From positions 3,286,001-3,350,000 of the forward strand of contig NZ_JACHJB010000001.1 of NCBI RefSeq assembly GCF_014207745.1: 64,000 nucleotides of DNA, written 5' to 3'. The stretch's first letter is position 1. Every line of letters starts with the position of its first letter. Under the pieces are notes generated by a model, which ran no database searches, was not told the origin of the DNA, and worked only from the letters and a program-made list of their open reading frames with translations. Origin of the DNA: Nonomuraea muscovyensis (GTDB lineage Bacteria > Actinomycetota > Actinomycetes > Streptosporangiales > Streptosporangiaceae). Below are positions 43,312 to 51,979 of this stretch, piece by piece. Both the position numbers and the translations under genes were made by a program.

Positions 43312-44607
43312 CTAACCGCGTTCTGAGGTGACGGTGGCGCCAGGCGGGACGTCCCGGGTGATGTCGGAACCGCCGGGGAAACGGGCGGTCCACCGGTACG
43401 TCACCTGGTGGGACAGGTTGGTGAGCGTGGTGGCGTGCTCGCCGTCGTGCCGCACGGCGACGCTGCCCTCGCCGATCGGGATGCCGGAGACGGCAACCCA
43501 GCCGATCTCCGCGGGCAGCCTCGAGACAGTGGTCAGCGCGTTCTCCGGTGCGTTCGGCCGGACCCCGAGCAGACCCTCCACCACCTGACTCACCAAGGTG
43601 AAGGAGACCTCCGGGTAGTCCCCGTTGAGCCCGCCGGCCACGTGCTGGGCGATGCGGGCGTGGAAGATCTCCCGCATCCACCGCCAGGCGGTCTGCGGCC
43701 TGTCGTGGCGGAAGAAGACGTCGGGCAGGTAGGTCCACGCCTCGACGTTCTTCGGCCGCTTCGGACCGCTCGCCTGGGCGTCGATGTAGTCGAGGTAGGC
43801 CGGGTCGTCGCGCAGGCCCTTCAGGGGCATGAACCAGCTGTTCTCCGCGCCCCACCCGGTGACAGGCCGGCCGTCGAAGGTGAAGCCGCGAGCGCCGTTC
43901 CACTTCTGCTCGTAATGGCGGCGCAACTTCGCGGCCAGCGCCTCGAACCTCTCGCCGTCATCGCCGCGCGCCCTGGCCAGCTCGGCCATCGCCAGGTGGG
44001 CGGCGTATTGTGCGGCGATGCCGTCACCGGCCACCGCAAGCGGCTCGCCGCTCAGCTCGTTGTAGCTGGCGGTGCCCTCGAAGATGCCCGTCCCCTGGCC
44101 GGTCGCGGGCAGCGCGATCGCGTTCGCGCAGTAGTCGTGCAGTGCGGGGTCGTGGACGTAGGCGCGGTCGCCGGTCCAGCGATAGAGCGCCGCCACGCAC
44201 TCCACCAGCTCGAAGACCGCCGGCACCTCCCTGACGAACTCGTCGGGAGCGCGGTAGTCGATCGACAGGTAGGAGCCGTCGAAATTGAACGCCCACACCG
44301 GACGGTGGCCGTGCTCCTCCGTGGCGGAGGCGGCGAAGCAGCGCAGCATCGCCAGGTTGGCCTCGGACAGGCCGAGCAGGTGCGCGCCTGCCGCCTGGTG
44401 GACGAAGTCGCGGGCGTAGAACCCGCTGCGGTGCGCGTACCCGGCCCAGTAGGAGGGCAGGTAGAGGCCCTCACCGGTGCCGTACGGGTGCCGCTCGTCG
44501 ACATTCACCGGCCCGCGCGTACCGCCGGGATGGGCCCAGCGCAGCGCACGGTCGCGCGCCCACGCGAACATCGCCACGAGTTCGTCGTGGCCGGAGTCAA
44601 GCTGCAT
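43312..44607 (-). CDS. Six-hairpin (alpha/alpha)6 glycosidase-like protein
   Basis: A 431-aa cytoplasmic protein with the sequence style of six-hairpin glycosidases: YWAGYAHRSGFYARDFVHQ, AAGAHLLGLSEANLAMLRCF, an EGTASYNELSG loop, and TAWRWMREIF before a small C-terminal beta-domain. A catalytic pair cannot be assigned with certainty; acidic candidates are the Asp in YARDF and Glu in FEGTAS. Last gene of the ABC/galactosidase operon, starting directly at the LacI stop. It may finish breakdown of the imported sugar. Confidence 0.7.
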   Translation of the reverse strand: MQLDSGHDELVAMFAWARDRALRWAHPGGTRGPVNVDERHPYGTGEGLYLPSYWAGYAHRSGFYARDFVHQAAGAHLLGLSEANLAMLRCFAASATEEHGHRPVWAFNFDGSYLSIDYRAPDEFVREVPAVFELVECVAALYRWTGDRAYVHDPALHDYCANAIALPATGQGTGIFEGTASYNELSGEPLAVAGDGIAAQYAAHLAMAELARARGDDGERFEALAAKLRRHYEQKWNGARGFTFDGRPVTGWGAENSWFMPLKGLRDDPAYLDYIDAQASGPKRPKNVEAWTYLPDVFFRHDRPQTAWRWMREIFHARIAQHVAGGLNGDYPEVSFTLVSQVVEGLLGVRPNAPENALTTVSRLPAEIGWVAVSGIPIGEGSVAVRHDGEHATTLTNLSHQVTYRWTARFPGGSDITRDVPPGATVTSERG

Positions 44608-45636
44608 TCACGGTCCTAGGCTTGGGCGGATCACCGGCTCGCCGGGGAGCATGAGCCCCGCCTGCGGGGTGACGCCGTCTTCGATGATCTGGAGGAGACG
44701 GCTGATCAGCGCCTCGGCAATGCGGCGCAGCGGCAGCCGTACCGTGGTCAGCGCCGGTTGGAGGAAGGCGGTGATCGGCAGGTCGTCGAAGGCGGCCACG
44801 GCCAGGTCTCTGCCGATCTCCAGCCCTTGCGCGCGCGCCGCCGTGTAGACGCCGAGCGCGAGCCAGTCACCGCTGGCGATGATCGCGGTAGGCCGGTTGC
44901 GCCCGGCCAGTTGGTCGCGGGTGGCCGTGACGATCTCGCCTGGATCGTCGCCCGGCACGGAGTACACCTGCCCGGCCAGGCCATGGCGGCGCACGCCGGC
45001 CAGAAACCCGTCGCGCCGGTCGTCCATCCACGGCTGCCCAGAGGTGGAGGCGAGGAAGGCCACCCGTCGGTGCCCTCTGGCCGCGACCAGGCCGACCAGA
45101 TCGATCACCGCCTGCACGCTGTCGACATCCACCCAGGACTGCGGCTGATCGGGCAGGGTTCTGCCGAAGGCGGCGAACGGGAAACCCGTGCTGGTCAGGT
45201 GAGCCACGCGAGGGTCATCGCGCAGTATGTCCGACAGCAGGAATCCGTCCACGGTCCGCGCGGCGATCAGTTCGTCGAGCGCCTGCTCCTGGCTCTGGCC
45301 TGGCCGTGGGCGCACCAGCAGGATGCGGTAGCCCGCCTCACCTGACGCCGCCACGACCGCTTCGAGGAAGCCGCCCATCAAGGGGTTGGGGTTGGCCGGG
45401 TCGTCCACCGGTGTCGGGTAGGCGATGATCCGACGGGTGCCCGACTTCAGGCTGCGTGCCGACTGGTCGGGCCGGTAGCCGAGCTTCTCGATGATCGCGG
45501 AGACGCGCTCCAGCGTCTCGGCCTTCAGCCGGTGCGGGGCGTTGAGGGCGTTGGAGATCGTCTGGCGGGACACGCCGGCCGCTCGCGCGACGTCCTCGAT
45601 GGTGACCCCGCGCTCGCGCGGCTGACGTGCCGTCAC
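44608..45636 (-). CDS. LacI-family transcriptional regulator
   Basis: A 342-aa repressor. Residues 10-60 are the LacI HTH and hinge (VTIEDVARAAGVSRQTISNA, then RLKAETLERV), followed by a periplasmic-binding-like effector domain from about 68 to the end (AFDDLPITAFLQPALTTVR is the typical late segment). GTG 45636 abuts the alpha-galactosidase stop, so the regulator is made from inside its own operon. Probable operators lie at the head of the operon near 51.46 and 51.55 kb. Confidence 0.9.
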   Translation of the reverse strand: MTARQPRERGVTIEDVARAAGVSRQTISNALNAPHRLKAETLERVSAIIEKLGYRPDQSARSLKSGTRRIIAYPTPVDDPANPNPLMGGFLEAVVAASGEAGYRILLVRPRPGQSQEQALDELIAARTVDGFLLSDILRDDPRVAHLTSTGFPFAAFGRTLPDQPQSWVDVDSVQAVIDLVGLVAARGHRRVAFLASTSGQPWMDDRRDGFLAGVRRHGLAGQVYSVPGDDPGEIVTATRDQLAGRNRPTAIIASGDWLALGVYTAARAQGLEIGRDLAVAAFDDLPITAFLQPALTTVRLPLRRIAEALISRLLQIIEDGVTPQAGLMLPGEPVIRPSLGP

Positions 45637-47346
45637 TCAGTCTCTCCTCAGCGTGAGCAGGCCGCCCATGGGCACCTCGACGAGGCAGACCCCGGACTCC
45701 AGCACGAGTGTGGCCGTTCGGACCAGGGCGCCGCCGCAGTTGTGGACCTCGACGTGTGCCGAGCCGGTGCCGTACAGGACGACCCGCGGGTCGGGGTCGG
45801 CGTTGGCGATGAGGAGTTCGCCGGAGTTCGGTACCTCGACGGGCAGGGGTGCGTACCGGGCGACGATCGTGGTGCGCTCGTCGCGGGCCCGCACAAGCGG
45901 GTAGCCGTGCTCAGGCTGCTCCGGCTCCAGTGTCCCCAGTTGAAGCGTGCCCAGGTGCCGGCGGAAGATCCCCAGCCAGAACCGGATCGCGGCGAGTTGG
46001 TCGGGGCGTTGCGCCGCCAGGTCGACCGAGATCTGCGGAACCGAGAACAGCGCGTTGATCAGATGCGCGGCCACCTGTTCCGCCGGCTCGTCGGGATGCC
46101 AGAGGATCATGTCGGAGTGCACCGCCACAGGACCGGCGGTGAGCCGCAGGTCGACCGTCCGCTGTCGGTTCTCCTGTGAGCTGAGCGGGCAGTCAACCGC
46201 TCTGATCATGTTCGCGTAATGCCACAGCCCAGGACTGGTGTAAGGCTGGCGGTGCTCGATCAGCACCTCCGGCTTGGTAAGGCGGAGCCGCGCGTCCAGG
46301 TCGTGCAGCAGCCGCCTGACCCCTTCGTCCACATCCACGCAGTCGGCCCCCGCGCCGGGCGCCAGGTCGCCGCCCGGGGTCGCGAAGCGGTCCACGAAGT
46401 CGATCTTCAAGCCGTCCATACCCCAGGTCTCGATGGCCCGGGCGAGCCGATCGATGAGGAATTCGCGCACCTCAGGATAACGCGGATCCAGCACGGCGGC
46501 GTCCATGTGGTCGAGGTAGCGCAGGAACCTGCCTTCGAAGCGTTCGAAGGCGGCGTTGTGTTTGCCGACGAACGGCAGCGCGTACCAGAGTAGGTAGGCC
46601 ATGCCGAGCTCACGCACCCGAGCCACATGTCCCGAAATGTCAGGGAAGGCGGCCACGTTCGGCTCCCAATCACCGCAGAACGCGTACCCGCGCGCCCGGT
46701 CGGCGGTCTGCCAGCCGTCGTCCACGATGATCGTCTCGCAACCCAGCTCCTTGGCCAGCTTCGCCTGGAACTCCACGGACTCGGCGGAGACGTTCTGGTG
46801 CATGCTGTACCACGTCGAGTAGGCCGGCAACCGGGCACGGTCCGGCGTGGCAGGCAGGTCGCCCGCCTCTTCCTGCCACCAGGCCGCCACGCCGGCCACC
46901 GCCGCGGAGAACGGCCGCTCCGAAAGGTCCAGCCGGATCCGCAGTCCCTCACCGTGCAAGGTGAAGACGAACTCGCCGGTCTCCTCCATCACCCCGCCGG
47001 TGAAGCTGGCCTGGGCCACCGGCTCGGCCAGGCCGACCGTGCAGACGTTGGCCCCGGCCGTGCCGATGAGGGAGACCACCGGCGAGCCCGCGGTCAGCCT
47101 CGACATCAGCGGCGCGCTCCAGATCGGCGGCACCCAGTGGGTGCCGCCCACGGGCGTCCAGAACGCACTGACGTTCACGCACGGCACCCGCCACTGCGCG
47201 GCCGTGGCCCCTGGCGCATCGATCAGCCAGATGCCGTCGGAGACCTGCGTCACCGTCGCATCGGCCGCCCCGGCCATGGCCAGTTCGACCGCGCCGGCCC
47301 GTACCGGGGTCGTCTCGCCGAGCGCGTAGGGCTCCCAGACCTGCAT
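45637..47346 (-). CDS. GH36-like alpha-galactosidase
   Basis: A 569-aa glycosidase without signal peptide. The barrel starts at YSTWYSMHQNVS and has ETIIVDDGWQTAD; nucleophile Asp316 lies in DGLKIDFVDRF and the likely acid/base Asp385 in IRAVDCPLSSQ. These match clan GH-D alpha-galactosidases. Cytoplasmic location fits import of oligosaccharide by the adjacent ABC transporter. ATG 47346 lies 3 nt after the permease stop; a longer frame upstream is permease in another phase. Confidence 0.85.
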   Translation of the reverse strand: MQVWEPYALGETTPVRAGAVELAMAGAADATVTQVSDGIWLIDAPGATAAQWRVPCVNVSAFWTPVGGTHWVPPIWSAPLMSRLTAGSPVVSLIGTAGANVCTVGLAEPVAQASFTGGVMEETGEFVFTLHGEGLRIRLDLSERPFSAAVAGVAAWWQEEAGDLPATPDRARLPAYSTWYSMHQNVSAESVEFQAKLAKELGCETIIVDDGWQTADRARGYAFCGDWEPNVAAFPDISGHVARVRELGMAYLLWYALPFVGKHNAAFERFEGRFLRYLDHMDAAVLDPRYPEVREFLIDRLARAIETWGMDGLKIDFVDRFATPGGDLAPGAGADCVDVDEGVRRLLHDLDARLRLTKPEVLIEHRQPYTSPGLWHYANMIRAVDCPLSSQENRQRTVDLRLTAGPVAVHSDMILWHPDEPAEQVAAHLINALFSVPQISVDLAAQRPDQLAAIRFWLGIFRRHLGTLQLGTLEPEQPEHGYPLVRARDERTTIVARYAPLPVEVPNSGELLIANADPDPRVVLYGTGSAHVEVHNCGGALVRTATLVLESGVCLVEVPMGGLLTLRRD

Positions 47347-47348
47347 GC

Positions 47349-48158
47349 CTATCCTTTCGTGGCACCGGCCAGCAGGCCGGAGATGAACTGTTTCTGGAGG
47401 ATGAGGAAGAGCACCATCATGGGCAGCGAGGAGATGGCGGTGCCCACCATGACCTGGCCGAAGTCTGTCCTGGCCAGCCCCTGCAGAGTGGCCAGCGCGA
47501 CGGGCAGGGTGTACATCTCCGGCGTGCGCAACGCGATCAGCGGCCACAGGAAGTCGTTCCACGCGCCGAGGAAGAGGAAGACGGCCAGCGCCGCCAGCAC
47601 CGGGCGCATGACAGGGATCACCACCCGCCAAAGCACCCGCAGCTCGCCCGCTCCGTCGACCCTGGCCGCGTCGAGCAGCTCGTCGGGGATGGCCAGCAGT
47701 GACTGGCGCATCAGGAAGATGCCGAACGGCACCGACAGGCTCGGCAGGATCAGCGCCGGGAAGCTGTCGATCAGCCCGATGTCGTTCATCATCTCGAAGA
47801 TCGGGATGATGGTCACACCGCCGGGGATGACCAGCGTCGACAGCAGCAGCACGAAGAAGAGGTTGCGCCCGGCGAACTGGAACTTGGCGAAGGCGTACCC
47901 GGCCAGCAGCGAGACCACGATCGCGCCCGCGGTCTGCGCGACCGCGACGAAGAGCGTGTTGCCCAGCACGTTGACCAGCCCGATCGACTCCTCCAGCTTC
48001 GCCGTGTTGGCCGCGAGCTGGTCACCGGGATAGAACCTTGGGGGCCAGGAGAAGATGTCGGAGTTGGCATGCGTGGCCGCCATGGCCAGCCAGTAGAACG
48101 GCCCGACGCACAGCCCGAACACCGCGGCGAGCACGAAGGTGAGCGTCCAGCCCTTCAT
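47349..48158 (-). CDS. Sugar ABC transporter permease (MalG-like)
   Basis: A 269-aa inner-membrane permease with six helices. The EAA loop, which contacts the ATPase, reads ELLDAARVDGAGELRVLWRV near residues 175-195. ATG 48158 overlaps the upstream permease stop (ATGA). No ATP-binding subunit is encoded here, so a shared MsiK-type ATPase is inferred. Confidence 0.9.
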   Translation of the reverse strand: MKGWTLTFVLAAVFGLCVGPFYWLAMAATHANSDIFSWPPRFYPGDQLAANTAKLEESIGLVNVLGNTLFVAVAQTAGAIVVSLLAGYAFAKFQFAGRNLFFVLLLSTLVIPGGVTIIPIFEMMNDIGLIDSFPALILPSLSVPFGIFLMRQSLLAIPDELLDAARVDGAGELRVLWRVVIPVMRPVLAALAVFLFLGAWNDFLWPLIALRTPEMYTLPVALATLQGLARTDFGQVMVGTAISSLPMMVLFLILQKQFISGLLAGATKG

Positions 48159-49057
48159 CGTTTCTGCATCCTCATCTGCGCGATCCCGAATCCGACCACG
48201 ATCAACGTGAGCGCGTAGGCGATCGCCGCGGCGTAGCCGAAGTCGAAGTAGCGGAAGCCGTTCTGGTACAGATACAGCGAGATCGTCAGGGTCGAGTTGT
48301 CCGGCCCGCCGCCGGTCAGCACGAACGGCTCGTCGAACAGCTGCAGGGTGCCGATCGTGGACAGCACCACGGTCAACAGCAGGATCGGCCTCAGCTGAGG
48401 CACCGTGATCGACCAGAACCTGCGGGCCGAGCCGGCGCCGTCCACCATCGCGGCCTCGTAGAGATCCTTCGGGATGCTCTGCAGGCCAGCTAGGTAGATC
48501 ACCGCGTTGTAGCCGGTGTAGTGCCAGGTGAGCGCGATGACGATGGCGATGCGGGCCCAGAACGGGCTGCCCAGCCAGTCGATCGGGTCGACGCCGAAGA
48601 GGCTGAGCAGCCAGTTGAGCAGTCCCGCGTCCTTGCGCAGGATCACCGAGAACATCACGCCGTAGGCGACCAGGCCGGTCAGCGACGGCATGAAGACGCC
48701 CAGCCGCCACAGGCCGCGCAGCCGTACGAGGGATGAGTTGAGCCCGAGCGCCAGCAGCAGCGCGAGCAGCAGCATGATCGGGACCTGGACGACCAGGATC
48801 AGCCCTGTGTTCCACAGTGAGGTCCAGAACAGCGGGTCGTTCACCAGCCGCACGTAGTTGTCCAGCCCGACGAAACTGCGCGCCGCGCCCGCGCCGGTGG
48901 TCAGGCTGATGTACATGGCGGCCAGGATCGGATAGGCCTTGAACACCATGAAGCCCAGCAGTGCGGGCAGGACCAGCAGGTAGGGGATGTTCCGCTTGGT
49001 GACGAACGAGCGCCTGGGCACCGTCATCCGCCCGGGCCGCGGCAGGGTGAGCGTCAT
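48155..49057 (-). CDS. Sugar ABC transporter permease (MalF-like)
   Basis: A 300-aa permease with six helices. The EAA loop is DLYEAAMVDGAGSARRFWSI near residues 200-220. Partner of the 47349-48158 permease. ATG 49057 overlaps the stop of the binding-protein gene by 4 nt, so the transporter genes are translated as a chain. Confidence 0.9.
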   Translation of the reverse strand: MTLTLPRPGRMTVPRRSFVTKRNIPYLLVLPALLGFMVFKAYPILAAMYISLTTGAGAARSFVGLDNYVRLVNDPLFWTSLWNTGLILVVQVPIMLLLALLLALGLNSSLVRLRGLWRLGVFMPSLTGLVAYGVMFSVILRKDAGLLNWLLSLFGVDPIDWLGSPFWARIAIVIALTWHYTGYNAVIYLAGLQSIPKDLYEAAMVDGAGSARRFWSITVPQLRPILLLTVVLSTIGTLQLFDEPFVLTGGGPDNSTLTISLYLYQNGFRYFDFGYAAAIAYALTLIVVGFGIAQMRMQKR

Positions 49058-50361
49058 CCCGCGAGCTTCCTGTTCGTCTGCTGGGCCAGCAGCGTGGCGG
49101 CCTCGGTCAGTGCCGCGGCCGGGTCGGCGCCCTTGAGCAGGACCTTCGTCTGCGCGTCACTGGCGATCTTCAGCGCCCTGGCGTAGTCGCCCGAGTAGTA
49201 GGTGGCGTCGGCGCCCTCGGTGAGGGCGTCCACGAAGGTCTTGAGCGCGGGCTGGCCGCCGAAGTAGGGCTGGGGCGCGGCGAAGGCCGGATCAGAGTAG
49301 GCCTCGGTCAGCGCGGGGAAGACGCCGCCCTCCTTGAAGGCCTTGGTGACGACCTCGGGCTTGGTCAGCGCATACTCGACGAACGCGAACGCCTCCGCCT
49401 GGTGCGAGCTGGTCCCCGAGATCGACAGATGGGTCGAGTTGACGATCGCGGTGCGCTTGCCACCTGCCGCTATCGCGGGGGGCTGCATAACCCGCCACAG
49501 ACCCTTCTGCTCGGGACGCATCTCGGGGATGTAGCTGACCGCCCAGGCCGCCCAGGGCAGCACGGCCAACTTGCCGCCGCTGATGAGTTGCTTGGCGGTG
49601 TTCTCGCCAGAGGTGTCCGCGACGATGCCCGCGTCGTTCATCTTCTTGATGAGGGTCATCGCCTGGATGGCAGGTGGGGAGGAGAGCGTGACCTCGTCCT
49701 GCTGGTTGAAGTAGAAGGCGCCCTGCTGCTGGAGCAGCGACTGGAAGAAGTCCATGTCCGCGCCGCCGGCCGCAGGCTTGTTCAGCCCGATGAGGAAGGC
49801 GCCTGTCTTCTCCTTGAGCGTCTTGCCCGCTTCGATGGCGTCGTCCCAGGTCTGGATCTTCTCCGGATCGATGCCCGCCTTCTTGAACAGGTCCGCGCGG
49901 TAGAAGAAGCCGACCGGGTTGACCTCCCAAGGCATCGCGTAGACGCCGCCGTCCTTGCCGGTCACCGTGGGCCACAGACCCTTGGCGAAGGCGTCCTTGT
50001 GCTTGTCGGCGCCCAGCTTACGCAGGTCGGCAAGGCCGCCGGAGAACTTGTCCATGTATCCAGGCAGGTAGTCGACGCCGATGTGCAGCACATCGGCCAG
50101 ACCCTTGCCGCCTGCGGCCATGGCGATGGTGATCTTGTCCCAGATGGCCGGGTTGCCGACCGCCTGGACGTCGACCTTGATGCCGGGATGCGTCTGCTCG
50201 AAGTCTTTGGCGACGGCGGCCAGGCCGTCGGAGGCGGGCTTCCAGCTCCAGACGGTGATCTTGACAGGCCCGCTGCCCTTCTCGGGCGCCTTGCCGCCAC
50301 AGGCGGCGAGGGCGAGCGTGCCGGTGAGGGCGAGCGCCAGGGCTCCACGACGGTTGATCAT
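49054..50361 (-). CDS. Sugar ABC transporter substrate-binding lipoprotein
   Basis: A 435-aa family 1 solute-binding protein. The signal peptide ends in a lipobox (LALAAC, lipid Cys near residue 21). The mature part begins with VKITVWSWKPASDGLAAVAK and has the central PWEVNPVGFFYRADLFKKAG. It captures the oligosaccharide outside the membrane. ATG 50361 overlaps the class V aminotransferase stop; the long frame upstream is that gene in another phase. Confidence 0.92.
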   Translation of the reverse strand: MINRRGALALALTGTLALAACGGKAPEKGSGPVKITVWSWKPASDGLAAVAKDFEQTHPGIKVDVQAVGNPAIWDKITIAMAAGGKGLADVLHIGVDYLPGYMDKFSGGLADLRKLGADKHKDAFAKGLWPTVTGKDGGVYAMPWEVNPVGFFYRADLFKKAGIDPEKIQTWDDAIEAGKTLKEKTGAFLIGLNKPAAGGADMDFFQSLLQQQGAFYFNQQDEVTLSSPPAIQAMTLIKKMNDAGIVADTSGENTAKQLISGGKLAVLPWAAWAVSYIPEMRPEQKGLWRVMQPPAIAAGGKRTAIVNSTHLSISGTSSHQAEAFAFVEYALTKPEVVTKAFKEGGVFPALTEAYSDPAFAAPQPYFGGQPALKTFVDALTEGADATYYSGDYARALKIASDAQTKVLLKGADPAAALTEAATLLAQQTNRKLAG

Positions 50362-51464
50362 GGGTGTGTTTCCCTTCGGGGGGTGATTGCTGCGCGCAGC
50401 CGGTCGGCGGTGTCGGCGGGAGTGGTGGCGTGCGGGGAGAGCCGGATCCAGCCACCGCGCAGCGTGGTGGTGAGCCCGGCGGCGCCGAGTGCCGCGTGTG
50501 TGCTCGCGGGGTCGCGGCCAGGCAGTCGCACGCGCGCGATCCCGGCCGATTCGGTGGGGACCAGGACTTCGGCGCCTGCGGTCCTGGCGGCGTCCAGCAG
50601 ATTCGCCAGGGTTCGAGCGATCTGCCGGGCGATGTTGCCTTCTCCGGCGGAGAGCACCAGGTCGATGGCGGTTCCCAGCGCGGCGACGGCGGTCAGGTCG
50701 GGGTTGGTGGCCATGTGTGCGATGGCTCCCGCCAGTGGCGGCGCGGGGTGCCGGACTCCGAACGGAGCCTGTACGCCCGCCCAGCCGCCGAGACCGGGGG
50801 CCAGGCGGTCGGCCACTCGGTCGCGGACGAGCATCAGGGCCGCGCCCCAGCCCGCCCGCAGCCACTTCTGCCCGCCGCAGGCGAGCACGTCCGCCGCCGC
50901 CACCTCCAGCGGCACCGCGCCGAGGCCCTGGACAGCGTCCACCACCAGCAGTCGGTCCTCGCCCAGAACTTCCTTCAGCGCGCCCAGCGGGGCGCGGTGG
51001 CCGGTTGTGGCGTCCACCGCGCTGACGGCGAGCGCCCTGACGTCGTCGTCGAGGTGCTCGCGCAGGACGTCGGCGTTGATCGCGACGGAGTCGATCCAGC
51101 GTGGCCGAAGGCCGCCGCGTTCCTGGAACCGCAGCCACGGGTAGACGTTGGCAGGGAACTCGCCGCGTGGGACGAGCACCACGCCGCCGTCCAGCCCTGC
51201 CGCTGCGGCGAACAGCGCATGGCTGGTGGAGGAGACGAAGGCCACCTCGTGCGGGGCGCAGCTCAGCAGGCGGGCCGCGGAGGCGCGTGCACTGCTCGCC
51301 TCAAGCTCCAGTCTGGTAAGCGCTGCGGAGGGATCGCACGCCAGCGACTCCGCAGCCTGCGCGACGGTCCGTGCGACGGCCAGTGAGGGCGGCCCGATCC
51401 TGGCGAAGTCAAGATATCCGGCCGGTTCCCGGAACTGGCTCAGATAGGCGTGTTGAACGTTCAA
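50358..51464 (-). CDS. Class V PLP-dependent aminotransferase-fold protein
   Basis: A 368-aa fold-type I PLP enzyme. The PLP lysine is in CGGQKWLRAGWGAAL, and the pyridine-binding Asp in LLVVDAVQGLGAVP; a TSHALFAAAAG phosphate loop lies near 80. It resembles isopenicillin-N epimerase/cysteine-desulfurase-like proteins of unknown substrate. TTG 51464 was chosen for its GGAG site 5 nt upstream; an earlier TTG (51536) has none. Its role as first gene of a sugar-uptake operon is unexplained. The start codon lies inside a perfect palindrome. Confidence 0.82.
   Translation of the reverse strand: MNVQHAYLSQFREPAGYLDFARIGPPSLAVARTVAQAAESLACDPSAALTRLELEASSARASAARLLSCAPHEVAFVSSTSHALFAAAAGLDGGVVLVPRGEFPANVYPWLRFQERGGLRPRWIDSVAINADVLREHLDDDVRALAVSAVDATTGHRAPLGALKEVLGEDRLLVVDAVQGLGAVPLEVAAADVLACGGQKWLRAGWGAALMLVRDRVADRLAPGLGGWAGVQAPFGVRHPAPPLAGAIAHMATNPDLTAVAALGTAIDLVLSAGEGNIARQIARTLANLLDAARTAGAEVLVPTESAGIARVRLPGRDPASTHAALGAAGLTTTLRGGWIRLSPHATTPADTADRLRAAITPRRETHP
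51453..51464. promoter_or_regulatory. Probable LacI operator 1
   Basis: TTGAACGTTCAA, a perfect 12-bp palindrome with the central CG usual in LacI operators, covering the TTG start of the operon's first gene. Confidence 0.6.
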
Positions 51465-51536
51465 ACCAGCTCCGACCAGGTAAAGCGGCGCAATGAGAGG
51501 AGGTGGCAAGGGCAAAGTGCCGACTTGCCTGGGCAA

Positions 51537-51560
51537 ACGATATTTGAGCGTTCATATCGT
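51537..51560. promoter_or_regulatory. Probable LacI operator 2
   Basis: Arms ACGATAT (51537-51543) and ATATCGT (51554-51560) enclose TTGAGCGTTC, a near copy of operator 1, about 90 bp upstream. Two sites at this distance would allow looping. Confidence 0.55.
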
Positions 51561-51706
51561 GCGCAAGAGGGAGTTGCGGTGAGGTTGCGGAGCGAGAGAT
51601 CGACGCAGAGGACGCCTTGTTGGGAAGCCTGAATCGTCGGCGAGTTGGTCAACGGCGCGCGGGGTGCCGGTATCCGCCGGATGGATCTCGATGCACTACG
51701 CATCCA

Positions 51707-51746
51707 CGTGGCCGAGGCGCGAGCGCAGGCCCGCGCCTCGGCCACG
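51707..51746. terminator. 15-bp perfect hairpin downstream of the MFS gene
   Basis: Arms CGTGGCCGAGGCGCG (51707-51721) and its exact complement (51732-51746), 10-nt loop, no T-run. It lies 234 nt past the MFS stop and upstream of the galactosidase promoter, so it may insulate the operon. Confidence 0.55.
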
Positions 51747-51979
51747 GCGGATGACGACCGGTGGGGAGATCACCTCCCCCATGCCTCGGCGATCCCCGTC
51801 ACGCCGCCCGCCCTCAGGGGCGCCCGGCCGAACCCATCCGGCAGCCCCTCAGCGTTCAGCACATGTATGTGAAGTGTGCGCTCCTGGCCCGTCCTGCCGC
51901 CGTTGATTCAGGGAGTGGCTGATGTCCGGGTGAACAGCCGGCCTGACAGGGGAGGGCACAGCGTCCCCCTCCACCGTCG

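Larger units (their letters stand above)
51465..51979. other. Promoter region of the galactosidase operon and MFS 3' flank
   Basis: No gene recognised in 515 bp. The left 130 bp hold the operon promoter region, including two TTTGCCC repeats between the operators. A strong hairpin lies at 51707-51746. Short frames elsewhere lack ribosome sites and family features. Confidence 0.5.

Noticed and set aside
47349..48815. 488-codon frame reaching upstream of the second permease
   Set aside because: Only the last 269 codons are permease sequence; the rest is the first permease in another phase, and the ATGA overlap fixes the start at 48158.
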